From NCBI RefSeq assembly GCF_019599185.1, contig NZ_JAIEUL010000022.1, positions 1 to 60,764 of the forward strand: DNA of 60,764 bases, in the 5' to 3' direction. The notes under the pieces are model-generated. The model had not been told where the DNA came from. It made no database searches and was given only the letters and a program-made list of their open reading frames with translations. The position numbers and the translations under genes were made by a program. The DNA comes from Cryobacterium inferilacus (GTDB lineage Bacteria; Actinomycetota; Actinomycetes; Actinomycetales; Microbacteriaceae). Positions 17,831-29,191 of the stretch are shown here, piece by piece; position 1 is the first letter of the stretch, and every line of letters starts with the position of its first letter.

Positions 17831-18442
17831 ATGACCGCTGCCGACCAGACCGCTGCCGACATGACCGCTGCTGACCAGACCGCTGACCTTCGTCTCTACC
17901 TGCAGAGCGCCAGGGACGCCCTGCTCTGGAAACTCGAGGGGCTGAGCGAGTACGACCTGCGGCGGCCGATGGTGCCGACCGGCACCAACCTGCTCGGCCT
18001 GGTCAAGCACATGGCCGGCGTGGAGGCGGGCTATCTGGGCGACACCTTCGGCCGGCCGTTCCCCGAGACGCTGCCCTGGATGGAGGACGATGCCGAGGAC
18101 AACGCCGACATGTGGGCCACCCTGGACGAGCGCAGCGCCGACATCGTGGCGCTGTACCGCCGGGTCTGGGCGCACTCCGCGGTCACGCTCGAGACCGTGC
18201 CGCTGCACGGCCTGGGCCGGGTGGCCTGGTGGCCGGAGGACCGCAACACCGTCACGCTGCACCGCATCCTGCTGCACCTGATCAGCGAGACCCACCGGCA
18301 CGCCGGGCACGCCGACATCGTGCGGGAACTCCTCGACGGCGCGGCCGGCATGCGGCAGGGCAACAGCAATCTGCCCCCCGCGGAGGCGGACTGGTGGGCG
18401 GGCTATCACGACCGATTGGAGCAGGTGGCCCGCGACGCGTGA
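17831..18442 (+). CDS. DinB/DUF664 family protein
   Basis: A 203-residue four-helix-bundle protein of the DinB superfamily (DUF664 type). Metal-ligand histidines are visible in LVKHMAGVEAGYLG (residue about 59), and in HLISETHRHAGHADIVREL (about 150-160). In actinobacteria many members are mycothiol-dependent transferases or isomerases. The N-terminus carries an imperfect 30-base direct repeat coding TAADQTAADM, probably a dispensable extension. It is divergent from the AlkD-like gene with 35 bases between. Confidence 0.8.
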   Translation: MTAADQTAADMTAADQTADLRLYLQSARDALLWKLEGLSEYDLRRPMVPTGTNLLGLVKHMAGVEAGYLGDTFGRPFPETLPWMEDDAEDNADMWATLDERSADIVALYRRVWAHSAVTLETVPLHGLGRVAWWPEDRNTVTLHRILLHLISETHRHAGHADIVRELLDGAAGMRQGNSNLPPAEADWWAGYHDRLEQVARDA

Positions 18443-18592
18443 CCGTTCCCGACCGGTCTCGGCCCGGCGTCGGTTCGGCCACGCTTCGTGCACCGGTTCG
18501 TTGACGCGTAAACCAGACGCATAAGCTGGACTGCGCCGCAGAGGCGCGCCACCGGCCTGCGCCGGTCTCACGATCGAAGGACGATAGCACCC

Positions 18593-19591
18593 GTGTCGAG
18601 AATTCCCGCCCGCTGGGCCGTTGCCGGCACCGTCGCCGCCCTCACCCTGATCTCCCTCACCGCCTGCACGGGCCAACCCGTGACGGGCGGCACCACCGGC
18701 GCGAACACCGGCACCGCCGCCGGCGCCGACACCGGCCGCACCTACGCTCTCGTCGTGCACGCCGTGCCGGGCGACGCCTTCTGGGACGTCGTGAAGAGCG
18801 GTGCGGAGAGCGCCGGCGCCCTCTACGGCAGCACCGTCACCTACCAGGGCGACCCAGACGTGCAGAAGCAGAGCCAGCTCATCGAGACCGCCATCGCCGC
18901 CGACGTCGACGGCATCATCGTGTCGATGGCCAACCCAGACGGCCTCAGGGGTGCGCTCGCGGATGCCGCCGCCGCCGACGTCCCGGTCATCACGATCAAC
19001 TCCGGTGCAGAGGACTCCGCCGCCGTGGGCGCCATCACCCACGTCGGCCAGGGCGAGTACCTGGCCGGGCAGGGCGCGGGCGGCCAGCTGGCCGAGGCAT
19101 CCGCAACGAAGGTCATCTGCGTCATCCACGAAGCCGGCAACGCCGGCCTCGAAGACCGCTGCGCCGGAGCCGCCGACACCCTCGACGGTGGCCTGAGCAA
19201 CGTGCAGGTCGACATCGCGAACATCGCGGATGCCCAGAACACCATCAAGAGCGCCCTCCTGGCCGACCCAGAGATCGACGGGATCCTCACCCTCAACTCA
19301 GCGGTGGGGGTCGCCGCCGCCCAGGCCGCAGCCGAGGCCGGCAGCGACGCCCAGATCGGCACCTTCGACGTCTCCGCCGACGTCACCACCCTCATCAACG
19401 ACGGCAGCATCCTCTTCGCTGTCGACCAGCAGCCGTACCTGCAGGGCTACCTGCCGGTCACCTTCCTCGAACTGTTCCACACCAACGGCAACGTCGTGGG
19501 TGGCAGCCAGCCGGTCTACTCCGGCCCTGGCTTCGTCACCAAGGAGAACGCCGACCAGGTGGCGACCTACGCGGGCAACGGCACCCGATGA
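18593..19591 (+). CDS. Sugar ABC transporter substrate-binding lipoprotein
   Basis: A 332-residue periplasmic-binding protein of the LacI/ribose-binding type. The signal peptide ends in the lipobox SLTAC (Cys about residue 25), so it is tethered to the outer face of the membrane. The first lobe starts at [21 protein letters not shown], the second contains [20 protein letters not shown] 18593 has GAAGGA about 12 bases upstream, and a -10 TAAGCT lies at 18532-18537. First gene of an SBP-permease-ATPase operon like FrcBCA/RbsBCA; the carbohydrate cannot be read from sequence. Confidence 0.9.
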   Translation: MSRIPARWAVAGTVAALTLISLTACTGQPVTGGTTGANTGTAAGADTGRTYALVVHAVPGDAFWDVVKSGAESAGALYGSTVTYQGDPDVQKQSQLIETAIAADVDGIIVSMANPDGLRGALADAAAADVPVITINSGAEDSAAVGAITHVGQGEYLAGQGAGGQLAEASATKVICVIHEAGNAGLEDRCAGAADTLDGGLSNVQVDIANIADAQNTIKSALLADPEIDGILTLNSAVGVAAAQAAAEAGSDAQIGTFDVSADVTTLINDGSILFAVDQQPYLQGYLPVTFLELFHTNGNVVGGSQPVYSGPGFVTKENADQVATYAGNGTR

Positions 19592-20640
19592 CGGCGGTCG
19601 CCCCAGCCGCCGCACGGCCAGGCACCGACGAGCGGATGGCCGGCAGGCATCCGTTCGCCCGCCTGCTGCGCCGCCCAGAGATGGGGGCGCTCATCGCCGC
19701 CCTGGCCGTCTTCGGCTACTTCTCGCTCACCACGGCCTCCTTCCTCACCCCGGCCGGCGCGGCCACCTGGCTGTACTCCGCTTCGCTGTTCGGCATCATG
19801 GCCGTCGCCGTGGCGATGCTCATGATCGGCGGCGAATTCGACCTCTCGGCCGGTGCCATGACCGGCACGACCGGGCTGCTCGTGGGCGCATTCACCACCC
19901 AGTGGGGCATGAACCTCTGGTTCGCCATGCTCCTGGCGCTGCTGATCGCCCTCGCCGTGGGCGCCGCCAACGGACTCCTGGTGGTGAAGACCGGCATCCC
20001 GAGCTTCATCGTGACCCTGGCCACCTTCTTCATCCTGCAGGGCCTCAACCTGGCCGGCACCAAGCTCGTCACCGGCCAGGTGGCCATTCAGAACATGATC
20101 CTGGTACCCGACTTCGAGGTCGGCAAGGCGATCTTCGGCTCCACCATTCCGGTGCTCGGCCTGGACCTCAAGGTGTCGATCCTCTGGTGGATCGGCATCA
20201 CCGCCCTGGCCAGCTGGCTGCTGCTCGGCACCCGCTACGGCAACTGGATCTTCGCCATCGGCGGAGCGCTGCAGAGCGCCGTGCAGACCGGTGTGCCGGT
20301 CAGGCGCACCCGCATCGGCCTGTTCATGGGCACAGCGGCGGCCGGTTGGCTGGTGGGCATGCTCAGCCTCTTCGACGTGGCCACGGTGCAGGCCACCACG
20401 GGCATCGGCCAGGAGTTCATCTACATCATCTGCGCCGTCGTCGGCGGCAGCCTGCTCACCGGCGGCTATGGCTCCGCGATCGGCGCCGCGCTGGGTGCTC
20501 TCATCTACGGCATGATCCTGCAGGGCATCGTCTTCGCCCAGTGGGACAACAACTGGCTCAAGGCCTTCCTCGGCGGGATGCTGCTGCTCGCGGTGCTCGT
20601 GAACCTGTCGGTGCGCCGCCAGGCCGGGGTGCGCGCGTGA
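19588..20640 (+). CDS. Sugar ABC transporter permease (RbsC-like)
   Basis: A 350-residue inner-membrane permease with about nine hydrophobic segments and the family signature [13 protein letters not shown] (residues 82-94) plus [19 protein letters not shown]. It forms the channel of the importer with the neighbouring ATPase. ATG 19588 overlaps the stop of the binding-protein gene, and its own stop overlaps the next start by GTGA, so the three genes are translationally coupled. Confidence 0.92.
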   Translation: MTAVAPAAARPGTDERMAGRHPFARLLRRPEMGALIAALAVFGYFSLTTASFLTPAGAATWLYSASLFGIMAVAVAMLMIGGEFDLSAGAMTGTTGLLVGAFTTQWGMNLWFAMLLALLIALAVGAANGLLVVKTGIPSFIVTLATFFILQGLNLAGTKLVTGQVAIQNMILVPDFEVGKAIFGSTIPVLGLDLKVSILWWIGITALASWLLLGTRYGNWIFAIGGALQSAVQTGVPVRRTRIGLFMGTAAAGWLVGMLSLFDVATVQATTGIGQEFIYIICAVVGGSLLTGGYGSAIGAALGALIYGMILQGIVFAQWDNNWLKAFLGGMLLLAVLVNLSVRRQAGVRA

Positions 20641-21434
20641 GCGGCGGGGCCGGAACCACGGCTGCACCGATTCTCGAGGTGCGCGGGCTGGGCAAGAGCT
20701 ACGGATCGGTGATCGCCCTCGACGACATCTCCACCTCGGTCGGCGCAGGGGAGGTGCTCTGCGTGCTCGGCGACAACGGCGCGGGCAAGTCGACACTGCT
20801 CAAGGTGCTCGCCGGCGTGCACCCGCACTCCACGGGGGAGCTGCTGCTCGACGGCCGCGCCATCCGTTTCACCGGCCCGAGGCAGGCGCTCGACGCCGGC
20901 ATCGCCACGGTCTACCAGGACCTCGCGGTGGTTCCCCTGATGCCGGTCTGGCGCAACTTCTTCCTCGGCGCCGAACTCACCGCAGGGGTCGGCCCGTTCG
21001 CGCGCTTGCGGGCGCGGGAGATGCGCGCCATCACACACGAGCAGCTGCACCGAATGGGCATCGACCTGCGCGACGTCGACCAGCCGATCGGCACCCTCTC
21101 CGGCGGTGAGCGGCAGTCCGTGGCGATCGCCAGGGCCATCTACTTCGGCGCCAGGGTCGTCATCCTCGACGAGCCCACCTCCGCGCTCGGCGTCAAGCAG
21201 GCCGGCGTGGTTCTGCGCTACGTGGCCCACGCCCGTGACACCGGCTTGGGCGTGGTGTTCGTGACGCACAACCCGCACCACGCCTACCCGGTCGGCGACA
21301 GGTTTCTGGTGCTCAACCGTGGCGCCAGCCTGGGCGAATACGACCGCACCGGCATCAGCGTCGACGAACTGACCCGGTTGATGGCCGGCGGAGCAGAGCT
21401 GGAATCCCTCGCCAGGGAGCTCGAGCGCGACTGA
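20637..21434 (+). CDS. Sugar ABC transporter ATP-binding protein
   Basis: A 265-residue single-domain ATPase: Walker [10 protein letters not shown] (about 46), signature [14 protein letters not shown] (about 155), Walker [12 protein letters not shown] (about 178), H-loop [14 protein letters not shown]. Unlike RbsA it has only one ATPase half, as in FrcA, so it should act as a homodimer. GTG 20637 overlaps the permease stop. Energises the importer encoded upstream. Confidence 0.92.
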   Translation: MSGGAGTTAAPILEVRGLGKSYGSVIALDDISTSVGAGEVLCVLGDNGAGKSTLLKVLAGVHPHSTGELLLDGRAIRFTGPRQALDAGIATVYQDLAVVPLMPVWRNFFLGAELTAGVGPFARLRAREMRAITHEQLHRMGIDLRDVDQPIGTLSGGERQSVAIARAIYFGARVVILDEPTSALGVKQAGVVLRYVAHARDTGLGVVFVTHNPHHAYPVGDRFLVLNRGASLGEYDRTGISVDELTRLMAGGAELESLARELERD

Positions 21435-21602
21435 GCCGGCCCGGCCAGCCGGCCTCACCCGGATCGGACGATTCCAGCTCCTCTTCAGCGGCTGCACACC
21501 GATTGATTGCTACCGTCTGCGGCGTGAGGCGGGCGCGCTTCGGTGCGCCGGCCCTGATCGAGAAACCGGACGGGGCACCGCCCCGGAAATGGAGCGAGAG
21601 TC

Positions 21603-21920
21603 ATGGCAACAGGAACAACACCGATACTGGATGCGGCGGCCGAGATCAACGCCGTGTCGCTGGCCCGCACCGATCTGGACCCACGCACGCTGATGATCGC
21701 CAGGATCGCAGCGCTGGTGGCCGTTGACGCGCCGGTCGGATCGTATTTCATGCACATCGGCCCTGCGGCCGACGTGGGGCTGACCGTGGACGACGTCGAG
21801 GACGTGCTCGTGGCGGTCGCCCCGATCGTGGGCACGCCGCGACTGCTGTCCTCCGCGCGCAAGATCGTCGAGGCCTTCGACCTGGCCATCCAACTCGACT
21901 CAGAGATGGACACCCAGTGA
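21603..21920 (+). CDS. Carboxymuconolactone decarboxylase-like protein without redox cysteines
   Basis: A 105-residue protein with the CMD/AhpD fold signature: DPRTLMIARIAALVAVDAP (residues 25-43), the helix DVGLTVDDVEDVLVAVAPIVG and the C-terminal helix. AhpD-like peroxidase members carry a CxxC pair; this protein has no cysteine at all, so it cannot be a thiol peroxidase partner. GGAGCGAGAG precedes ATG 21603. It stands between the sugar importer and a lipoprotein gene on the same strand. Confidence 0.72.
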   Translation: MATGTTPILDAAAEINAVSLARTDLDPRTLMIARIAALVAVDAPVGSYFMHIGPAADVGLTVDDVEDVLVAVAPIVGTPRLLSSARKIVEAFDLAIQLDSEMDTQ

Positions 21921-21946
21921 CGACGGATCGATAAGGAGCAGCACCC

Positions 21947-22570
21947 GTGAAAAAACCCCTGGTGGCGCTGGCCGTGCTGGTGCTACTGACCGGATGCGCG
22001 GCCGGCGCCGGTACCGATCCGTCGCCGACCGGGTCCGCGCCGGCCGCCTCGGAACCGGCCAGCCCGTCGGCCACACCCTCGGCCGGCCAGACCGCCTCGC
22101 CGCCGACCGACGCGCAGGTCACCTGGGCCGGCACCGTCTGCGGTGACGTCTCGACCCTGCAGACCGACGTGCAGGGCCTGGCCACGGCGGCGGCCACCGG
22201 CGGGGATTCGGTGGGTACGGCGGTGTCGGATCAGATGAACACGGTCTCGGACTCGGTCGCCGCCCTGGTCGACACCGTGAAGTCCCCGCCGGAGAATCTC
22301 GGCGACGACCCTGAACTGGCCGCGGTGCAGGACTCGATCGACTCCGTCAACCAGTCCCTCACCGCCCTGCAGACCAGTGCCGGTCGGGTGGAGGGAACCA
22401 GCGGAGCGGCCAGGATCGACGCATTGGCGACGCTCGTCGGTGACACCAGCGACGTGCTCACCGACCTCGGTGCCACGGCACAGACCATCAGTACGGCAGC
22501 TCGAGACACCTCCAGCACCCTTGGCCAGGCCTTCCGTGCCGCCCCAGAGTGCGGCACTCTCACCTCCTGA
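21947..22570 (+). CDS. Hypothetical lipoprotein
   Basis: A 207-residue exported lipoprotein: KKPLVALAVLVLL signal, lipobox LLTGC (Cys about residue 18), then a 35-residue Ser/Pro/Thr/Ala-rich linker and a helical domain rich in VDTVKS, DSVAALVD and SVNQSLTAL repeats that looks like an antiparallel coiled coil. Two later cysteines (about 65 and 203) may form a disulfide. GTG 21947 has AAGGAG 10 bases upstream. Function unknown. Confidence 0.75.
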   Translation: MKKPLVALAVLVLLTGCAAGAGTDPSPTGSAPAASEPASPSATPSAGQTASPPTDAQVTWAGTVCGDVSTLQTDVQGLATAAATGGDSVGTAVSDQMNTVSDSVAALVDTVKSPPENLGDDPELAAVQDSIDSVNQSLTALQTSAGRVEGTSGAARIDALATLVGDTSDVLTDLGATAQTISTAARDTSSTLGQAFRAAPECGTLTS

Positions 22571-22695
22571 CCCTCCCCGTCGCGAACCGTGACCCACGCC
22601 CCAGGCCCCGTGTTCAGGGCTTTCCGAACGGTTCGTCTGGGCGGTCAGGGGAATCTCAGCATCGGACGGGAATGAAACCGGAGCCCAGGCGTTGA

Positions 22696-22716
22696 GTTGA
22701 GTCGAGGGCGCTCAAG
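22696..22716 (+). promoter_or_regulatory. HAIR-like operator (HspR binding site)
   Basis: GTTGAGT-N7-GCTCAAG matches the HspR consensus CTTGAGT-N7-ACTCAAG at 12 of 14 defined positions. It lies 40 bases before the TTG start of the Clp ATPase gene, where HspR-controlled heat-shock promoters normally carry it. A second, weaker TTGAG half-site follows at 22731-22735. Confidence 0.65.
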
Positions 22717-22755
22717 TTTGGAACGTCCTCGTTGAGATTCCACCAGGAGGTTTCC

Positions 22756-25320
<2,565 letters not shown>

Positions 25321-25368
25321 CGCCGGCCATCGAGGCTCCCCGTCACGCACCGGGCAGCGACAGGCCCA

Positions 25369-25399
25369 GGCCGGCATCCGTTTCTCGCGGGTGCCGGCC
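25369..25399 (+). terminator. Hairpin after the Clp gene
   Basis: GGCCGGCA pairs with TGCCGGCC around a 15-base loop, 48 bases past the stop codon. It is the best stem in the gap but has no U tract. Confidence 0.4.
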
Positions 25400-25463
25400 G
25401 GGTCCCGGCATCCGTTCAGGTCATTCGCGGCTAAACTGATCGTTTGATTTGAGGGGTGTTTGA

Positions 25464-27704
25464 GTGGTTGATCAGGAGCTCGCGCGCGAACAGGACTACG
25501 TCGCGACGCTGTACGCGCGCCTGGACGAGCTGCAGCGTGAAGCCGAGGCCCAGCTGAAGGCCGTGCGGATGCTTGACGTCGGCGGCAACCACCAGTCCCG
25601 CTCCGAACGCGACACCTTCGCCCGCACCTACGAGGACCGCATCGTGCAGCTGCGCGAGGTGGACGACCGCCTCGCCTTCGGCCGACTGGAGACGGCCCCG
25701 GAGGAGGACGGCGCGCCCGTCTACCGCTACATCGGCAGAGTGGGCCTCCGCGATGAGAACCTGCAGCCGATCCTGCTCGACTGGCGGGTGCCGCAGGCCA
25801 GCGCCTTCTACCAGGCCACCGCCGCGACGCCGCTCGGCGCCCGTTCCCGCCGGCACCTGCTCTCCAGCGGCCGTCGCATCATCCGCATCGAAGACGAGAT
25901 CCTGGATGCCGCGCTGCTGGACGGCGACACCGCCAACCTGCACCAGGGTGAGGGGGCGCTGCTCTCGGCGCTCACCGCCCAGCGCACCGGGCACATGAGT
26001 GACATCGTCTCGACGATCCAGGCCGAACAGGACCGCATCATCCGCTCTGAGCTGAACGGCGTTCTCGTCGTGCAGGGCGGGCCGGGCACCGGCAAGACCG
26101 CCGTGGCCCTGCACCGCGCCGCGTACCTGCTCTACACGCACCGCGATCGGCTGCAGAACGCCGGCGTGCTCATCGTGGGCCCGTCCACGTCGTTCCTGCA
26201 GTACATCGAGGCCGTGCTGCCGTCCCTCGGCGAGACCGGAGTGGTGCTCGCCTCGGTGGGCCAGCTGTTCCCCGGCGTCGAGGCCAGCCACGAGGACGCC
26301 CCCGCCGTCGCCGCGCTCAAGGGGCAGACCCTCATGGCCGACCTGATCGCCCGGGCAGTGAAGAGCCGGCAGAAGGTGCCGGCCACCAGCCAGAAACTGC
26401 TCGTGAACGGCGACACCCTGGTGCTCAAACCCCAGCTGATCGAGTCCGCCATCCACCGGGCCCGTGCCGGCGGCAAGCCGCACAACGAGGCCAGGGTGGT
26501 CTTCGTCAAGCAAGCCCTCAACGCGCTGGCCAGGGAATGGCTCGAGCAACTGCAGCGGCAGGGCAGGTCGATGGACGACACCGACCTGCCGATGCTGCGC
26601 GAGGACCTGCGCCTGGCCGACGACGTGCGCGTGGCCCTGAACACCGCCTGGCTGCCGCTCACCCCGCAGAAGCTCGTGCAAGACCTCTACGCCCGGCCGC
26701 AGTGGCTCGAAGAACTCACCCCGCGCTGGCGTGCGGCGCAGCGCGCCCTGCTGCACCGGCCGCGCGACGCCGAGTTCACCATCGCCGACATCCCGCTGCT
26801 CGACGAGGCCGCGGAGCACCTCGGCGAGTACAGCGCCGTCGACGCGGCGCAGAAGCGTGAGGCCAAGGAGCAGCGCAAGCGCGACATCGAGAACGCCGAG
26901 CTGGCGATCAAGAACATGGACGTCAAGGGGCTCGTGAACGCGAAGGCCCTGGCTGACAACTTCGCCGAGCTGGGCGATCGGGCCACCACCGCAGAGCGGG
27001 CGGCGCTGGACCGCAGCTGGACCTACGGCCACGTGATCGTGGACGAGGCGCAGGAACTCTCGCCGATGCAGTGGCGGCTGCTCATGCGCCGCGGGCCGCG
27101 CCGCTCATTCACCATCGTGGGCGACATCGCCCAGGCCGCCGCTGCCGCCGCTGCGGACAGCTGGCGGGAGGCCCTCGCGCCCGTGCTCGAGGCCTCGTTC
27201 GAGGCCGACCGCTGGCGTCTGGAGGAGCTCACGGTGAACTACCGCACGCCCAGCCAGATCGCCGAGGCCGCAGAGACCATGGCGGTGGCCCACGGCCTGC
27301 CGATCACCGCATCCCGCACCGTGCGGGCCAGCGACTGGCCGGTCGAGGTGCTCACGGATGCCGTTGCCGCCCTGCGGCGCGAACGGGCCCTGGGTGTGGG
27401 CGGAACCGTGGCGGTCATCGTGGTGGAGGAGCAGATCGACTCTCTCGCCGCGTTGCTCACCGCCGAGTTCGGTGACATCGTCGGTCGCGGAGCCGTCGGC
27501 CTGCTGCGGGACGTCGCGCTGCTCACCCCGCAGGATTCCAAGGGCCTCGAGTTCGATGCCGTGATCGTGGTGGACCCGACCGCGATTGTGGCCGCATCCG
27601 AACGCGGCGCCGGGGCGCTCTACGTGGCTATGACCCGCGCCACCCAGCGCCTGTACCTGGTGAGCGACGGCCCGCTGCCCGCCGGGCTGGGCGATCTGGC
27701 GTAG
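25464..27704 (+). CDS. HelD/HelR-like superfamily I helicase, RNA polymerase-associated ATPase
   Basis: A 746-residue UvrD-like ATPase. The N-terminal 70 residues form a coiled coil (QDYVATLYARLDELQREAEA) as in HelD, which inserts into RNA polymerase to release stalled complexes. Motif I GGPGTGKTAVALHRAA is at about 205, motif II VIVDEAQELSPMQW near 520, motif IV TVNYRTPSQIAEAAE near 590, motif VI VAMTRATQRLYLV near the end. GTG 25464 has GAGGGG 7 bases upstream; a -10 TAAACT lies at 25432. Actinobacterial HelR members protect against rifamycins; no rifamycin-associated element was seen here. Confidence 0.85.
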   Translation: MVDQELAREQDYVATLYARLDELQREAEAQLKAVRMLDVGGNHQSRSERDTFARTYEDRIVQLREVDDRLAFGRLETAPEEDGAPVYRYIGRVGLRDENLQPILLDWRVPQASAFYQATAATPLGARSRRHLLSSGRRIIRIEDEILDAALLDGDTANLHQGEGALLSALTAQRTGHMSDIVSTIQAEQDRIIRSELNGVLVVQGGPGTGKTAVALHRAAYLLYTHRDRLQNAGVLIVGPSTSFLQYIEAVLPSLGETGVVLASVGQLFPGVEASHEDAPAVAALKGQTLMADLIARAVKSRQKVPATSQKLLVNGDTLVLKPQLIESAIHRARAGGKPHNEARVVFVKQALNALAREWLEQLQRQGRSMDDTDLPMLREDLRLADDVRVALNTAWLPLTPQKLVQDLYARPQWLEELTPRWRAAQRALLHRPRDAEFTIADIPLLDEAAEHLGEYSAVDAAQKREAKEQRKRDIENAELAIKNMDVKGLVNAKALADNFAELGDRATTAERAALDRSWTYGHVIVDEAQELSPMQWRLLMRRGPRRSFTIVGDIAQAAAAAAADSWREALAPVLEASFEADRWRLEELTVNYRTPSQIAEAAETMAVAHGLPITASRTVRASDWPVEVLTDAVAALRRERALGVGGTVAVIVVEEQIDSLAALLTAEFGDIVGRGAVGLLRDVALLTPQDSKGLEFDAVIVVDPTAIVAASERGAGALYVAMTRATQRLYLVSDGPLPAGLGDLA

Positions 27705-27750
27705 CGCCAGGGCGCCGCGCCGTCGCGCCGTCGCACCCGCACACCTGTCG

Positions 27751-27893
27751 CCGACTTCGCCCAAAGACCCCCTTCACGCGCGCCGAAGGGGGTTTTTGCG
27801 GCACGTCGGCGCAGGCCGCTTCGTCGACTTCGCGCAAACATCCGTTTCGCGGGTGCTGAAGGGGGTTTATGCGGCAAGTCGGCGCAGGCCGCG
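27751..27893. repeat. Two tandem copies of the palindromic intergenic repeat (family 1)
   Basis: Two direct units of about 72 bases. Each begins with G(C/T)CGACTTCG, contains G(C/T)(C/T)GAAGGGGGTTT-TGCGGCA and ends with GTCGGCGCAGGCCGC. The core of the first (27782-27809) matches 923-950 at 26 of 28 bases; the second core is at 27855-27882. Between the helicase gene and the tetR gene. Confidence 0.8.
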
Positions 27894-27918
27894 CTGCCAC
27901 CCGCGGGCGCTCCTCGGG

Positions 27919-27978
27919 GTGACGTGCCACGTGGCGCCCCTTGGGAGCCGGCGAGTGGGCCGCAACTGGCAACTGACG
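27919..27978. repeat. Palindromic intergenic repeat (family 2), copy 1
   Basis: A 60-base element opening with GTGACGTGCCAC and closing with AACTGGCAACTGACG. The reverse complement of 35940-35999 shows the same order of conserved blocks (GTGA, TGCCAC, CGCCCC, TGG, AACTGGCAACT). It abuts the 3' end of the tetR gene. Confidence 0.7.
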
Positions 27979-27981
27979 GGG

Positions 27982-28689
27982 CTATGACCTCTCGGCGGGC
28001 CGTGGGCGCAGCGCCCGGACGGTCGCGAGCAGCGCCTCGGGATCGACCGCCGCCGGGTTGCGGATGGCCTGGATGGATGCGCCCTGGATGAGCGCGACAA
28101 CGCTCGTGGCGAGGTCGTCGGCCGAGACGCCACCGGCCGGGCTGCCTGCGCGCGTGCCGGCACTCTCGTCGGGTGCGTCGGGTGCGTCGGGTGCGCCGGG
28201 TGCGCCGGGTGCGCCGGTGGTGGCGATCGTGCTGCCGGAGCCCACGGGCACCGCGGTGCCGACCGCCTCGCGGCAGACCGGCAGGAACGCGTCGTGGTAG
28301 CGGCCGAAGGAGGCCTCGATGCGGGCACGGAACACTTCGTCGCGGCGGGCGAAGTAGAACGCGAAGAGCAGCTCCACGCCGGCGTGATACTGCACGAGCC
28401 GGTCGAGCTCGACCCTGATCATCCGCTCGAGCCGGTCCCACGGGGCCAGGGCGGCCAGGGCTGGATCGGTCAGCGCGTCGAGGGTGCCGTCCAGGAGCAC
28501 GTCGAGCAGCGCCTGGAGCAGGCCGTCCTTGGACTGGAAGTGGAAAAAGACCAGGCCGGAGGAGATTCCCGCCGCTGTGGCGACGCGACGCGCGGTGACG
28601 GCGTCGAGCCCCTCGGTGAGGGCGATCTGGTACGCGGCGGCGAGGATCGTGTCGCAGCGTTCCTGTTCGGGCAGCTTGGGTCCGCCCAC
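27982..28689 (-). CDS. TetR family transcriptional regulator
   Basis: A 235-residue repressor. The N-terminal helix-turn-helix (residues 10-55) reads TILAAAYQIALTEGLDAVTARRVA followed by ISSGLVFFHFQSKDGLL. The ligand-binding domain is interrupted near residues 155-175 by a low-complexity GAPGAPGAPDAPDAPD insert made by a 9-bp repeat. It starts at GTG 28689, two bases after the stop of the DoxX gene, so the pair is one operon, and a TetR-size palindrome sits in the shared promoter, suggesting autoregulation. Confidence 0.87.
   Translation of the reverse strand: MGGPKLPEQERCDTILAAAYQIALTEGLDAVTARRVATAAGISSGLVFFHFQSKDGLLQALLDVLLDGTLDALTDPALAALAPWDRLERMIRVELDRLVQYHAGVELLFAFYFARRDEVFRARIEASFGRYHDAFLPVCREAVGTAVPVGSGSTIATTGAPGAPGAPDAPDAPDESAGTRAGSPAGGVSADDLATSVVALIQGASIQAIRNPAAVDPEALLATVRALRPRPAERS
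28171..28215 (-). repeat. 9-bp coding tandem repeat in the tetR gene
   Basis: Five units of GGGTGCG(T/C)C on the plus strand code for GAP/DAP triplets in the ligand-binding domain; a likely slippage-prone linker. Confidence 0.85.
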
Positions 28690-28691
28690 GG

Positions 28692-29138
28692 TCAGCCGCG
28701 CTTCTTCGCGCGGTACTCGCGGAACGCCTTCCAGGCGCCCGTTGACCAGAGTGCCCAGAGCACGAGCACGGGCTGGAAGAAGAGCCGGAGGGTACGGTCG
28801 AGGTCGGTGTTGAGCCCGAACGAGTCGGTCTGGGTGACGAGCTGGGAGATGTTGCCCGGGAAGATGGCGATGAAGAACAGCGCCACGATCCAGCCGACCT
28901 GCACGCGATAGCGACCCAGCACGAGCAGTGCCGCGCCCAGGATGATCTCGACGATTCCAGAGGCCACGACCACGAAGTCACCCTCGAGCGGCAACCAGGT
29001 GGGCACCTGAGCGAGGAACGCCTCACGGTTGACGGTGAGGTGGCTGATACCGGCCAGGAGCAGGGCGACGCCGAGCAGGAGGCGGAACACGGTGCGGAGA
29101 ACGGTGGTGCGGGACTTCTGCGGAGCAAGGAGCGTCAT
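28692..29138 (-). CDS. DoxX-like membrane protein
   Basis: A 148-residue protein with four membrane helices of the DoxX type: FRLLLGVALLLAGISHL (residues 18-34), a helix at FVVVASGIVEIILGAALLVLG, IVALFFIAIFPGNISQ and FFQPVLVLWALWS. The motif H(L)..NREAFLAQVP between helices 1 and 2 is typical. Family members affect redox or membrane potential but have no settled reaction. Leaderless promoter (TAGGCT 7 bases upstream). First gene of a two-gene operon with the TetR regulator. Confidence 0.8.
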   Translation of the reverse strand: MTLLAPQKSRTTVLRTVFRLLLGVALLLAGISHLTVNREAFLAQVPTWLPLEGDFVVVASGIVEIILGAALLVLGRYRVQVGWIVALFFIAIFPGNISQLVTQTDSFGLNTDLDRTLRLFFQPVLVLWALWSTGAWKAFREYRAKKRG

Positions 29139-29145
29139 GCCGCCC

Positions 29146-29151
29146 AGCCTA
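29146..29151 (-). promoter_or_regulatory. -10 box of the doxX-tetR operon
   Basis: TAGGCT on the minus strand ends 7 bases before ATG 29138; directly adjoins the palindrome at 29152-29171. Confidence 0.6.
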
Positions 29152-29171
29152 CATTGATCACCGGGTCAATG
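29152..29171. promoter_or_regulatory. Candidate TetR operator
   Basis: CATTGATCACCGGGTCAATG has perfect 6-base arms (CATTGA/TCAATG) and a partly symmetric centre. It lies immediately upstream of the -10 box of the doxX-tetR operon, between -10 and -35, where the encoded TetR protein could block transcription. Confidence 0.5.
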
Positions 29172-29191
29172 GCGCGTGACGGTGCGGTGGG

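Noticed and set aside
21503..21727. Plus-strand frame with a GTG (21524) 7 bases after TACCGT, a leaderless look-alike
   Set aside because: It is out of frame with the CMD-like gene, has a shadow-like Arg/Gly composition and overlaps that gene; the box may serve the CMD-like gene with a longer leader.
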